NCBI RefSeq assembly: GCF_947250645.1
Contig: NZ_OX366334.1
Coordinates: 868,001 to 932,000, forward strand
Direction: 5' to 3'
Source of the DNA: Wolbachia endosymbiont (group B) of Eucosma cana
GTDB lineage: Bacteria > Pseudomonadota > Alphaproteobacteria > Rickettsiales > Anaplasmataceae
DNA length: 64,000 nucleotides
Each line of letters starts with the position of its first letter. Position 1 is the stretch's first letter. The notes under the pieces were generated by a model. The model saw only the letters and a list, made by a program, of their open reading frames with translations. It did no database searches and was not told the origin of the DNA. A program made the translations under genes and the position numbers. Positions 1 to 7,786 of this stretch are shown piece by piece.

Positions 1-1
1 G

Positions 2-328
2 TATACAGATGGATTTGCAGAACATATATTTCCTGCTAAAATTCCTGACAACATATATAGAATGACCTTGGAACACGCACTAAAAGTTCATCAATTTTTA
101 GGATGCAAAACTGTTTCCCGCTCAGATTTCCGTTATAATCCCAAAAATAACACTTTAAAAATGCTTGAGATTAATACACATCCTGGCTTTACTGAATTAT
201 CGTTAGTACCAGAAATTGCAAAATTGACAAAAGGAATTGATTTTAATGAATTAGTCAAAATTATTGTCGAAGACAGTTTACATTACAGGAGTATTAGAGA
301 TCAAGCCAATGTTGAACAATGTTACTAG
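2..328 (+). CDS. ddl: D-alanine--D-alanine ligase, C-terminal part (5' end outside window)
   Basis: Ddl joins two D-alanines with ATP to supply the dipeptide for lipid II and peptidoglycan synthesis in the cytoplasm. The reading frame is open from base 2, so only about the last 108 residues are present. The ATP-grasp C-terminal signature EINTHPGFT is clear and corresponds to the family's EVNTLPGMT metal/ATP-binding loop. An internal ATG at 62 should not be taken as the start. ftsQ follows with a short overlap, the usual division/cell-wall neighbourhood. Wolbachia keeps a reduced lipid II pathway, so an intact gene is expected. Identification is confident; completeness cannot be judged here. 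Confidence 0.88.
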   Translation, partial: YTDGFAEHIFPAKIPDNIYRMTLEHALKVHQFLGCKTVSRSDFRYNPKNNTLKMLEINTHPGFTELSLVPEIAKLTKGIDFNELVKIIVEDSLHYRSIRDQANVEQCY

Positions 329-1067
329 AAACCAAAGGAGTTTTTTGCGCAAGTGTGCTTTCATGATTATAACTGCACTTTTCCTTACACTAGTACTTTA
401 TAGTTCACTTGATAAAATAACAAATCGATTCAATTACTACTTTACTTGGTGTAACGATCGCTTATCGAGCTTATTAATTAGCAATGGATTTTCAATCGAC
501 AAAGTAACCGTTACTGGAAACAAATTTACAAATGAACAGGACATTCTAAGTTTAGTAGACAGAACGCAACCTATCATGTACATATCCCTCTCAAAACTAA
601 CAGATAATATACAATCTGTAAGCAAATGGATAAAATATGTAAGAATTTACAGGATTTTGCCCAGTACCTTACAAATTGATATAGATGAACATACACCCTT
701 CGCTCTCTGGAAAGATGATAACAGAACTTCAGTAATTGACTCTGAAGGTAAAGTAATCGTAGATGATTACCAGATAGATAACCTAGTTATAATCAAAGGA
801 CAAAATTCGTTATCAAATCTAAAATTCATTAAAGATATACTAGAGAGGAAAACTCAATTAAGTGATCATATTTCTTCTTGTGTTTATGTAGGCAATAGAA
901 GATGGAATATCATACTCGATAACAGTGCCACAGTAAAATTGCCTGAAGATAATCCTTATAGCGCATGGGATTATTTAAGCCACTTGCAAAATACAACCGA
1001 CTTTACTTTTAGCAATTGGAGCATAATTGATATGCGTGTTGCCGATAAAATTTTTGTAAAAAGGTAG
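309..1067 (+). CDS. ftsQ: Cell division protein FtsQ
   Basis: FtsQ is a bitopic inner-membrane divisome protein linking early and late division proteins. The product has a short basic cytoplasmic N-terminus, one membrane segment (about residues 16-36 from the ATG at 309) and a periplasmic part beginning with a POTRA-like region (FSIDKVTVTGNKF, about residues 57-70). An in-frame TTG at 264 exists, but the ATG at 309 puts the membrane helix at the normal distance and overlaps ddl by 20 bases, typical of coupled ddl-ftsQ genes. Length (252 aa) fits alphaproteobacterial FtsQ. The assignment rests on topology, POTRA-like motif and neighbour. Confidence 0.8.
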   Translation: MLNNVTRNQRSFLRKCAFMIITALFLTLVLYSSLDKITNRFNYYFTWCNDRLSSLLISNGFSIDKVTVTGNKFTNEQDILSLVDRTQPIMYISLSKLTDNIQSVSKWIKYVRIYRILPSTLQIDIDEHTPFALWKDDNRTSVIDSEGKVIVDDYQIDNLVIIKGQNSLSNLKFIKDILERKTQLSDHISSCVYVGNRRWNIILDNSATVKLPEDNPYSAWDYLSHLQNTTDFTFSNWSIIDMRVADKIFVKR

Positions 1068-1130
1068 AGCTTCTTTCCTTGTCATTCAAGTAGAACTTTC
1101 TCTGTCATCCGAGTAGCTTGAAAGTGGAAT

Positions 1131-2148
1131 GGCTTTGTTGCATAGGTCAAATAAAAAGAGCTGGCAGTTACTGACAAAATTCACTATAAGACAAGCATTT
1201 AACCTACTAAAGAAAAATATGCCACAAAAAATGAGAGTCAGTAACTGCCATGAATATAACAAATTTCTCCAAGAGAGGGTAAATATTTTTTATTACGTCA
1301 ATGATGCCATAGAAAATTGGTACGAAAAAGGTCCAAAAATGGCTGTTGGCAACTATATTTATAGCGATAAGGTCGTGATTCTGGTTCACATAATAACTTA
1401 TTTATTTAGAATAGGTCTGAGACAAACAGCGGGATTTATAGCAGGGTACCTTGAGCAAAACTTGCAAGTTATTACAGGCCTCAAGAAGGCTTAAAAAACT
1501 TAACATCAAAATTGAAGACATGATAAAAATAATACAGAAGATATTGAGATTGCCATAGATAGTACAATAATATTCCAGGTCATAGCAAGGCAAATGGTAC
1601 AGATAGAAAGTATCGCCGCTATGAGCAAACAAGATGTAATGCTAGAGATAGGTAGCAAAAAAGTTATAGCAGCAAAATACAGTGGTGGAGTTTATTCTGA
1701 CCACTATGGAGCATGTGATCTTATTGCAAGGATTGATGTTAATATAATATAAGCACACTATATGCAGACAGATCGAAAGAAGTTATACAAACTGTGCGAT
1801 GAGCTTGACATAAAGACAAGGATTCCTCCGCAAAATAATGCAGTAGAGCATCCAAAGTTGGATTATATGGATGAGAGAAATTCTACAATCAAGCTCATAA
1901 AGTCATATGATGAAGATGGTATGAAGAGGTGGAAAAAAGAGATAAATTATGGGAAGAGATCTTATATAGAAAGTTTTTTCTCGCGACTGAAGCAAACATT
2001 TTGGTTTAGTTTTAGAAACAAATCTGAGGTTAATCGTGAGAGAGCTCAAGTGTTATTTGCTTAACAAAATTACTGATATAGGCATGGCTAAATTTGAGAT
2101 AGCTTCATTCCACGTTACCTATTATCCGAAGAGTGATGCAATAAAGCC
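1131..2148 (+). mobile_element. Degenerate IS5-family (IS903-like) insertion sequence
   Basis: The ends match as inverted repeats: GGCTTTGTTGCAT at 1131 against the complement of TGCAATAAAGCC at 2137-2148. These resemble the GGCTTTGTTG ends of IS903-group elements. The interval is about 1.02 kb, normal for that group. The transposase inside is broken, so the copy is dead. No convincing target duplication remains. The flanks contain pieces like the dispersed Wolbachia palindromes (TGTCATCC, CACTGGGATC), so it may have landed in such a repeat. Confidence 0.7.
1219..2064 (+). pseudogene. IS5-family transposase, frameshifted and interrupted
   Basis: The N-terminal part (about 1219-1494) has the IS903-type layout: a residue run ending in YNKFLQERV, then ENWYEKG and a helix-rich segment. 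The frame then shifts. Residues continue in another frame (DSTIIFQVIARQ, KQDVMLEIGSKK, YSDHYGACDLIARIDVN) up to a stop near 1750. The C-terminal part (1762-2064) carries RIPPQNNAVEH and YIESFFSRLKQTF, the last resembling the conserved E region of DDE transposases. At least one frameshift and one stop make it non-functional. The protein presumably once cut and joined the flanking inverted repeats. Confidence 0.7.
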
Positions 2149-2183
2149 CACTGGGATCTAGATTGCAAGTAATTAATTAGGCA

Positions 2184-2761
2184 ATGCACCGTTTTCATCA
2201 AGTTGTAGAGGCTGGTACCTTTTCACTGATTGAATGTATTACAAATTCTAATCGCCAGTTTCCATCAAACGTTTTAAGTTTAATTGAGGAAATAACAGAA
2301 TTTTGGAAAGTTATATCCATAGATGATCGTAAAAACATTATATCTACTTTAATGAAACAAAATGACAATGTCTCTGATCAAGGAAATCAAAGTACGTGTA
2401 TACGTTTACTAAAAGAAATCGCGGAAATTGAGAAGAAAATTAAAAGTGAAAAGGATCAGTCTAACATAGATAAAATTAATACAGCTACAAGTCATAGTTG
2501 AAAGTAAGCCAGTTGGTAAAGCAATTGTTGCTGGTGCTATTTGTGGTGTTATAGCTGGATTAACAGTTAGTGGTGGAACTTTTTGCTGCTAGTGTTGTAT
2601 TACCAATGCTGGCTTTAATTGGCATAGCTGTGGCTGCTGCTGTACTCACTGGACTTATTGCTGGTGGTATTACATATGAAATGTCAAAGCCTAGTAATGA
2701 GCTAAATGAAGCTGATACACACCAACAAGTTTCTCAAACGTCACGAGTAGAACGTAATTAA
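2184..2761 (+). pseudogene. Remnant of a membrane-hairpin protein, two frameshifts
   Basis: Three overlapping frames read as one broken gene. Frame one (2184-2501) is a hydrophilic, lysine-rich segment. A second frame (from about 2490) gives ESKPVGKAIVAGAICGVIAG and ends at a stop near 2588. A third (2570-2761) continues with a second glycine/alanine-rich membrane segment (VLPMLALIGIAVAAAVLTG) and a polar tail. Deleting one T from the five-T run at 2580-2584 rejoins the last two frames. Paired Gly/Ala-rich helices near the C-terminus are common in Wolbachia ankyrin and secreted proteins. The true N-terminus is lost beside the IS5 remnant. Parent function unknown. Confidence 0.5.
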
Positions 2762-3044
2762 GTAGAAGGAAGAAATCTATCCACTTTCACAAAGTATTTT
2801 TCCGCCGCTTTCTGCTCTCTACTTGCATAGATTTTCTTTGCTTTATGCGGATTGAAAGGCTCTGAAAGGTAAGTACTATGTTCAGGAGGAACAGAAGTGC
2901 CATTTTTAAACCATCTTACTTCCTTATTTTTCATGACTTGTAGTAGTTCACTGCCAGTAAGGCGCGTCTCATCGTCAAAATTAAAGTTGGAAGTTTGCGC
3001 TCAATCGACTTCTCTCGCGCTTTTATTCGCCTTCTAGAGCTCAT
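2758..3044 (-). pseudogene. Small basic-N-terminus gene, frameshifted, unknown function
   Basis: On the minus strand an ATG at 3044 starts MSSRRRIKAREKSIERKLP; the frame then shifts near 2988 into one that reads NFNFDDETRLTGSELLQ and VRWFKNGTSVPPEH and ends in KVDRFLPST before the stop at 2758-2760. Span 287 nt equals 95 codons plus two bases, consistent with a single-base indel. A second copy of the first ~20 codons lies at 10148 on the plus strand (MSSRKQIKAREKSVERKLPLK), truncated. I do not recognise the family. Its stop overlaps the end of the plus-strand remnant. Phage origin is possible but not shown. Confidence 0.45.
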
Positions 3045-3084
3045 TTGTGCCTTTATATGATTGCTGTTTAAGTTAATTATATGA
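2989..3084. repeat. Dispersed ~96 bp divergent leader, copy A
   Basis: This stretch matches the reverse complement of 10109-10204 with only a few differences. It contains the start of the MSSRR-type gene on the minus strand and, at its other edge, an ATG on the plus strand at 3081. The corresponding edge of copy B is the ATG of the gene at 9818-10111. It therefore looks like a shared divergent promoter/start region rather than a random repeat. Confidence 0.6.
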
Positions 3085-3461
3085 AGGCTTCCTCGTATGC
3101 TGAAGTTGTGATGAACACGATAATGAGAAGTCAAGCTTTTTTTTTCTTGACTCTTTTTTTCGTTTTTGTACACTTTTTCTTGATGCCTGACGGTGTTTTT
3201 ATGCCTCATGGTATTTAGTACTGAAAAGTTGGCGCTTGCAGTTTACTAAAAAATCAAATGAGTGTAAAGGGCAGAAATGCCCTTTACATAAATTCCTCTT
3301 AAATTTTAAGCTTGTTGTCTACTAGAATGAGTAGAATATGATAAATTCTATACCATAATTAATTTTCTGTTATCTACCATAAAAATTTAAAGTTGTAGGC
3401 TTGACTTTGCATAGCTTATATTAGTATGCTATATTATTATGTTAACAACAGAGGGGTTATT
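3045..3461. other. Gap without a supported gene
   Basis: About 415 bases with no gene I can support. It holds part of the divergent leader, a short plus-strand ORF (3081-3218, 45 codons, phenylalanine-rich and probably not real), a perfect 10-bp hairpin at 3264-3287 and the promoter of the gene starting at 3462. A minus-strand ORF over 2931-3209 is very lysine/arginine-rich and mixes repeat with low-complexity sequence, so I do not call it. Confidence 0.5.
3264..3287. terminator. Perfect 10-bp hairpin with GAAA loop
   Basis: GTAAAGGGCA pairs exactly with TGCCCTTTAC around a four-base loop. No good T-run follows on the plus strand; on the minus strand a T-rich stretch begins about ten bases later. 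It may be a weak terminator or a boundary structure. Confidence 0.4.
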
Positions 3462-3464
3462 ATG
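3401..3464 (+). promoter_or_regulatory. Promoter and ribosome site for the gene at 3462
   Basis: TTGACT at 3401-3406 and TATGCT at 3425-3430 are separated by 18 bases. GAGGGG at 3451-3456 lies five bases before the ATG at 3462. This signal points to ATG 3462 as the real start, although the long frame downstream is in a different phase. Confidence 0.55.
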
Positions 3465-4590
3465 TTAAGTGCTTTGAAAAATCTAAAAAGTAAAGGAGTT
3501 GGTGAGTACAGTTACTCATGGTGGTAAGGTGGGCAAAATTCACGATATAAGTAGAGAAAGTTCTACTTTTTCTGGAGTTTTTGGTTATGTAGAGAATGGT
3601 GTAATCCATGATTATAGGGAAGCTCTTGATTTGGATAAAGAAATCAAAAAACAGTGGTTTCCTTCAGTAAGTAATGGAAAAGCTTTTCCTAAGATGTACA
3701 AAAGTGGTTACGAGGTTCATAATACAGAAACCTGGGAAGCTCGTGAAAAGAACATAAATCTTCTGCATGATATTAATGATAAAGAAACCTTGAGAATGTA
3801 TAGAGATTATCTAATTGGGGGCTCTGTGGATTCTAATGATGTAAATCATAGTTCTACGATAGTTTCAGGAGATGTTCCTAAGGAAATAGTAGAAGAACTT
3901 TATTCTATGAAAAGTGACAAAATAAAGTTTGCAGCACTTGAGGAAAATCTAGATGAAGATTTCATTCCTTTTCCGGTTGCAAGGTTAGCTGTTGCGGGAA
4001 AAGATCCAATTTGCTTAGTGGATTTTCTCGAAGCTAATAAGTGCAAAGAGTATGGTATAGACGCAATTACAATGTGCTCACCTGATGAAAACAAAACAAG
4101 AGGAGTGCGTTTAACACTTTGTCAAGATGAAGATGGAAAGGAAATAAGGTCATATGAGATTCTTCATGGAACATATGATATGGATCTTAATTGGGAAGTT
4201 GAAGGGAAAAAGTGCGAGATGAAAATTTCAGTTAGTAGCGATGGTTCTGCGAAAATTCTTAAAAGAAACGGTGTTATTGATGAAGAGATATATGCTTACA
4301 CAGAAGTGATGGTAGGAAAAGAGCATGATACAAAGTCCCTCTATGAAGCATTGGGACTACAACAAATACAAGGAAAGAATGTGGAAAAAATACAACCTAA
4401 GCTATATAAACGTTCTCAACCACAAAAAAGCAAGGAAATAAAAGAGCTCGTGGAAAAGAATCCAGAGGTACAATCTGCACTTAAAGAATTTGCTTCAGAG
4501 GTAAAAGAAGAGAGTTCTGAGTCGGTGAAACCTTTGACAGATATGACAAAAGCGAATGTCAAAGAAGCTGGTTCTTCTATGCAGCGTTAA
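3462..4590 (+). pseudogene. Hypothetical ~375-aa protein with a 5' frameshift
   Basis: The long frame (3499-4590, 363 codons) opens with TTG/GTG codons that directly abut an AGGAG-like sequence, too close for normal initiation. An ATG at 3462 with good promoter and ribosome site begins MLSALKNLKSKGV and runs out of frame after 22 codons. Removing one G at 3501-3502 joins the two as GVVSTVTHGGK. The product would be soluble, acidic and lysine/glutamate-rich at the C-terminus, with no signal peptide or membrane helix. I recognise no domain. It is either a recent pseudogene, a sequencing error or a gene using frameshifting. It sits directly upstream of a toxin-antitoxin pair. Confidence 0.6.
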
Positions 4591-4599
4591 TCACACATA

Positions 4600-4631
4600 A
4601 AAGATCTCTTCTAAGTTTAGGAGAGATCTTT
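4600..4631 (+). terminator. Hairpin terminator after the 3462 gene
   Basis: AAAGATCTCTTCT pairs with AGGAGAGATCTTT (13 positions, one G-U) around a six-base loop, beginning ten bases after the stop. Only a short T-rich tail follows. The -35 element of the next gene starts two bases after the stem, so the two transcription units are tightly packed. Confidence 0.6.
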
Positions 4632-4632
4632 A

Positions 4633-4661
4633 TTGAAAAATTCAGGAAAATGTTGTATAAT
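4633..4661 (+). promoter_or_regulatory. Promoter of toxin-antitoxin module 1
   Basis: TTGAAA (4633-4638), a 17-base spacer and TATAAT (4656-4661). The same boxes, spacer length and most spacer bases recur upstream of module 2 on the other strand (8836-8864), which supports this as a real and conserved promoter. Confidence 0.75.
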
Positions 4662-4685
4662 TACTGACAAACTTTGGTAAAGCTT

Positions 4686-4904
4686 ATGGCGGATTCAGGA
4701 ATCAACGTAACTTTCAATAGTGAAATTTCAGAGTGTCTTGCTGGGCTAGCTAAAATAAGAAATAAGCCCGTTCAAAAGCTAGTAGAGGAGCTGATGCAAG
4801 AAGCGATTGAAAATGAGGAAGATAAAATACTAATTGAACGTGCTGCTGAACTTAATGTTCCAGGTACAGAAACAGTTGATCTAAAAGACGTCAAGTGGGA
4901 CTAA
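4686..4904 (+). CDS. RelB-like antitoxin, module 1
   Basis: A 72-aa acidic protein expected to bind and neutralise the downstream RelE/ParE-type toxin and to repress the shared promoter. The N-terminal half (NVTFNSEISECLAGLAKIR) looks like a short DNA-binding/dimerisation segment; the C-terminal half is charged and ends ETVDLKDVKWD. The paralogue at 8592-8807 ends ETVDFEDIKWD, so the tail, probably the toxin-binding part, is conserved. An in-frame TTG at 4674 is not used here: both paralogues share the sequence GGTAAA-CTT before this ATG. The gene overlaps the toxin start by ten bases, as in module 2. Confidence 0.75.
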   Translation: MADSGINVTFNSEISECLAGLAKIRNKPVQKLVEELMQEAIENEEDKILIERAAELNVPGTETVDLKDVKWD

Positions 4905-5170
4905 AGCGCTATAAGATTAAGTTCCTAAAAAATGTTAGTAAGAAAGATCTACCAGCTCTTCCAAAAACAATAAAGTTAAGAATTGAAGAAATAGTAAAAG
5001 AGCGCCTTACGGTTAATCCAATTGATCTTGGTGAATCGTTGCGTTACAAACTCAAAGGGCACAGAAGATTGAGAACTGGTGATTATCGTATTATGTATCA
5101 TGTAAATGCTGCAAAATATGAAGTAACCATTGTTTCAATAAAACACAGGAAAGACATTTATGAATCCTAG
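4895..5170 (+). CDS. RelE/ParE-type toxin, module 1
   Basis: A 91-aa basic protein of the RelE/ParE superfamily, whose members either cut mRNA on the ribosome or poison gyrase; which applies here cannot be told. The family core is visible: LKGHRRLRTGDYRIMYHV (about residues 53-70), then a strand and IKHRKDIY near the C-terminus, with the usual Arg/Tyr pattern. By my eye-count 55 of 91 residues match the module 2 toxin. It overlaps the antitoxin by ten bases and so is translationally coupled. Downstream lies the helicase remnant. It looks intact. Confidence 0.8.
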   Translation: MGLKRYKIKFLKNVSKKDLPALPKTIKLRIEEIVKERLTVNPIDLGESLRYKLKGHRRLRTGDYRIMYHVNAAKYEVTIVSIKHRKDIYES

Positions 5171-5356
5171 ATTAATATCCTTCCGGTATTAACTTGATAA
5201 GGCACTGTAACTTTGCCGGTTGAGCCACTTCTATTCTTTGCAACGTTTATCTCCAGTTCGTTATTAGAGCCTATTTTATAGTAGCTGTCTCTGTAGAGCA
5301 GCAAAACTCTATGTCAGCGTCTTGTTCGATGCTCCCTGACTCTCTTATACCAATTC

Positions 5357-5902
5357 TCATTGTTGTGGAGTCAAATAGGAAACAGAGCAGAGTTGTTTAA
5401 TTGTAGAAGTAGCAAGAGAGGTAAGAAATTTGCATAAAGTGCTCTCAAGCAAAGCAATAGTACTGTATATTTTATTGCGCAAAATGTTCTGTTTTATATA
5501 TAACCAAAGCCTCTCAACAGGATTAAGTTCAGGTGAATATGGAGGTAGGTATATAATCTCAATGTTTTTAGGTACCTTTAAATTTTTTGACTTATGCCAA
5601 CTAGCACAGTCCATAACAAGAACAGCTTCTCTTGTCCCTAGATATTGCAACATTTGCTCAAGAAATATATTCATGCAATCAGTGTTAACATTTGGTGCAA
5701 ATAAGCTAAAACTCTCTCCATTTTTAGGATTAACTGCACTGTAGAGATAAAAATTATGCCTACCTAACTTTATTTTAACCCGAGTTCTAGTACCTTTTTT
5801 AAACCATCCATGCCCAACTTTCGAATGTGTGCCAAACCTTGATTCATCAAAGAAAAATAGCTCTTTTTCAGGATACTTTCCAATAACTTCATTGAGATTT
5901 TT
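5357..5902 (-). CDS. IS630 transposase, ORF B (DDE catalytic part)
   Basis: This frame carries the catalytic DDE triad: FFFDESRFG (first Asp), VMDCASWHKS (second Asp) and YSPELNPVERLW (Glu), the classic IS630/Tc1-mariner pattern. It has no good start of its own. It joins ORF A through a run of nine adenines; dropping one A gives EEFKKNLNEVIG, so a functional transposase needs slippage there. An internal ATG (5674) would omit the first Asp. The product should excise and insert the element at TA sites. Identical to copy 2. Confidence 0.85.
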   Translation of the reverse strand, partial: KNLNEVIGKYPEKELFFFDESRFGTHSKVGHGWFKKGTRTRVKIKLGRHNFYLYSAVNPKNGESFSLFAPNVNTDCMNIFLEQMLQYLGTREAVLVMDCASWHKSKNLKVPKNIEIIYLPPYSPELNPVERLWLYIKQNILRNKIYSTIALLESTLCKFLTSLATSTIKQLCSVSYLTPQQ

Positions 5903-6368
5903 TTTTGAATTCCTCTTGTTTACTTTTATCTTGTACGTTGTGTACTGGTCTTGGTGTAATATATGAAAATTTCATCTTTTGCATATGGCGGTGTACTGTA
6001 GATTTGCTAATATTTAAGTCGAACTTTTCCTGTATTCTTATTCTCATTTCTTTAATGGTAATATTAGGGTTTTCTTCTATCCATGCTTCAATTTGCTGTA
6101 GTTGAGCCTGATTTAATTTAGTTTTTCTTCGGCGTGATCGAGGAGCAAACAGTTTTTCTTCTCTGCCAAATTTCAAGAGTTTTATCCACGAAGTTAGTGC
6201 CTTTCTTGAAATGCAATATATTTTTGCTACAGACGTTATACTGTACTTTTTTGCTGCAATTACAGCGTTTAGTTTTTTTGAAACATATGCATTATTCCTT
6301 ACTTTCTTCAGCATCTCTTTTGCTGATTTTACTACTTCTTCATCCAATAATTTTGATCTGAGTGCCAT
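5889..6368 (-). CDS. IS630 transposase, ORF A (DNA-binding part)
   Basis: A 159-aa basic protein with two helix-turn-helix regions: SITSVAKIYCISRKALTSWI (about residues 44-63) and ITIKEMRIRIQEKFDLNIS followed by KSTVHRHMQKM (about 102-132). These form the paired DNA-binding domain that recognises the element ends. The frame ends in EEFKKKSQ over a nine-A run that feeds ORF B. Alone it could act as a repressor of transposition, as known for other two-frame insertion sequences; that is inference. Identical to the protein encoded in copy 2. Confidence 0.85.
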   Translation of the reverse strand: MALRSKLLDEEVVKSAKEMLKKVRNNAYVSKKLNAVIAAKKYSITSVAKIYCISRKALTSWIKLLKFGREEKLFAPRSRRRKTKLNQAQLQQIEAWIEENPNITIKEMRIRIQEKFDLNISKSTVHRHMQKMKFSYITPRPVHNVQDKSKQEEFKKKSQ

Positions 6369-6612
6369 TTATACCTAAACTATTTCACTTATTTCATTAT
6401 GGCTTTTCTTCCATTATTGTCTATCTGTTTCCCGTGTAACGGGAATTGGTATTAGGTCTGCTAATTGCGGTCTTTTGTTTTGTCTTTCTTCTACTATGCG
6501 ACTAATTTGTGATAATGCTACAACGGGAACTTCAAAGTCTTTAGCGATGTTCTTTAACGTTATAATGCACCCATTTGTCTAGACCATTTTTTTCAAAGTG
6601 ATCCGATTTTTA

Positions 6613-6673
6613 AAATGAATATGTTGATAAATACGTCGACACACATTTAAAGTATTTATCAATATATTCATTT
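6613..6673. terminator. Long internal hairpin at the 3' end of IS3 ORF B
   Basis: AAATGAATATGTTGATAAATAC (6613-6634, 21 of 22 positions) pairs with 6652-6673 across a 17-base loop. The stem begins at the ORF B stop codon. It is present in all three copies. Likely function: transcription stop or block of read-through; alternatively protection of the element from outside transcription. Confidence 0.5.
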
Positions 6674-7433
6674 ACTGTTTATGATAATAAAGATCAGCAG
6701 GAACTTTATAATGTAGAGTCTGATGTCGCCTTCTATAGTTATACCAAGCAACAAAATCATTTATTATAAGATTTAAATCTCTGATACTATTTGGTCTATA
6801 ATAATATATAGCTTCTTGCTTTAAAGTTCTCCATAAGCGCTCAACAAATATATTGTCGAAGCAACGTCCTTTATGGTCCATACTGATTTTAATATTAGCA
6901 CGCTCTAATTCCATAATAAAGTTGTAGCTAGTAAACTGCACCCCCTGATCACTATTAAAAATCTCAGGTTTACCTTGTTTTAGAGCTTCTTTGAGAGTAT
7001 AAAGGCAAAATCCAGCATCGAGATATGGTGATAATGAATGAGCAATAATATAGCGACTATACAAGTCCATTATTGCCACAAAATAGATAAACTTACCTTC
7101 TACCATAATATATGTTATATCAGTAGCCCATACCTGATTAACTCTACAAATAATCAAATCTTTGAGTAAATAAGGATATATTTTATGCTTTTTTTCTTTA
7201 ATACTTGTATTACATCTTTTTCTACAATACAGCCCACTAATCTTCATTTTTTTCATAATTCTTAAGATTTTTTTGTGATTGACTACTACTCCACTCGCTA
7301 TGATTTCAGCAGTAATTTTACGATATCCATAACGGCAATCAGAAGCCAAATATACTTCTTGAATCAAATTTGCTACTTCACTTTCGTTATTAATTATAGG
7401 CCTATAATATAGGCTAGATCTGCAAATCCCCAA
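6672..7433 (-). CDS. IS3-family transposase ORF B (integrase core)
   Basis: Integrase-type catalytic domain with all three acidic residues: WATDITYI (Asp), FNSDQGVQFTS (Asp) and NIFVERLWRTLKQE (Glu, with the typical K seven residues later). The N-terminal GICRSSLYYRP segment is the usual ORF B opening; the open frame extends upstream to about 7510 (ITEISKKDRVRFIEKDSDLS), showing that ORF B is made as a fusion with ORF A by -1 frameshifting. 253 aa from the internal ATG. The protein would catalyse circle-intermediate transposition, the known mode of IS3 elements. Same as copy 2. Confidence 0.88.
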   Translation of the reverse strand: MGICRSSLYYRPIINNESEVANLIQEVYLASDCRYGYRKITAEIIASGVVVNHKKILRIMKKMKISGLYCRKRCNTSIKEKKHKIYPYLLKDLIICRVNQVWATDITYIMVEGKFIYFVAIMDLYSRYIIAHSLSPYLDAGFCLYTLKEALKQGKPEIFNSDQGVQFTSYNFIMELERANIKISMDHKGRCFDNIFVERLWRTLKQEAIYYYRPNSIRDLNLIINDFVAWYNYRRRHQTLHYKVPADLYYHKQ

Positions 7434-7501
7434 TAAATCAGCCTGTTTCCTAATTGACAGATCAGAATCTTTTTCTATAAACCTTACTCTATCTTTTTTG
7501 C

Positions 7502-7786
7502 TTATTTCAGTAATTTTTTTTTCAAATAGCTATTTTCCACTGTCAATTCTCCTATTACTTTATGTAAACTTTCTATTTCTTGCGCTAAGATTCTTTGTTT
7601 TCTCGCACTTTCACTTTCTTCAACAAATAGGTCTTTTAACCTTGCCAATACTCTATCACGCCAATCATATAGATTTGTTGATGGTATTTTATATTCACTA
7701 CATATCTCAGCTGTGCTTTTTTGATTTTTTATTGCTTCCAAAGCTATCTTTGCTTTTAACTCTGGTTCATATTTTTTTGTTGCCAT
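7502..7786 (-). CDS. IS3-family transposase ORF A
   Basis: A 94-aa protein with the IS3 ORF A layout: an HTH (KAKIALEAIKNQKSTAEIC, then EYKIPSTNLYDWRDRVL, about residues 11-50) and a C-terminal leucine-zipper-like helix (AQEIESLHKVIGELTVENSYL). The last codons read through a run of nine adenines, the slippery stretch for the -1 shift into ORF B. It binds the terminal inverted repeats. Identical in copy 2. Confidence 0.87.
   Translation of the reverse strand: MATKKYEPELKAKIALEAIKNQKSTAEICSEYKIPSTNLYDWRDRVLARLKDLFVEESESARKQRILAQEIESLHKVIGELTVENSYLKKKLLK

Larger units (their letters stand above)
5348..6451 (-). mobile_element. IS630-family element, copy 1 (complete)
   Basis: The element runs TACCAATTC...GAATTGGTA, 1104 bp, with TTA (TAA on the other strand) on both sides. 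Copy 2 at 36945-38048 has the same length, identical predicted proteins and again TAA at both edges, in opposite orientation. The helicase reading frame is restored exactly when the element and one copy of the three bases are removed, fixing the ends. IS630/Tc1 elements target TA. Confidence 0.9.

Noticed and set aside
264..308. Longer ftsQ start at TTG 264
   Set aside because: It would extend the overlap with ddl to 65 bases and add residues not needed before the membrane helix.
2931..3209. 92-codon minus-strand basic ORF
   Set aside because: It crosses the dispersed leader and a poly-A/T tract; the better model is the frameshifted MSSRR gene starting at 3044.
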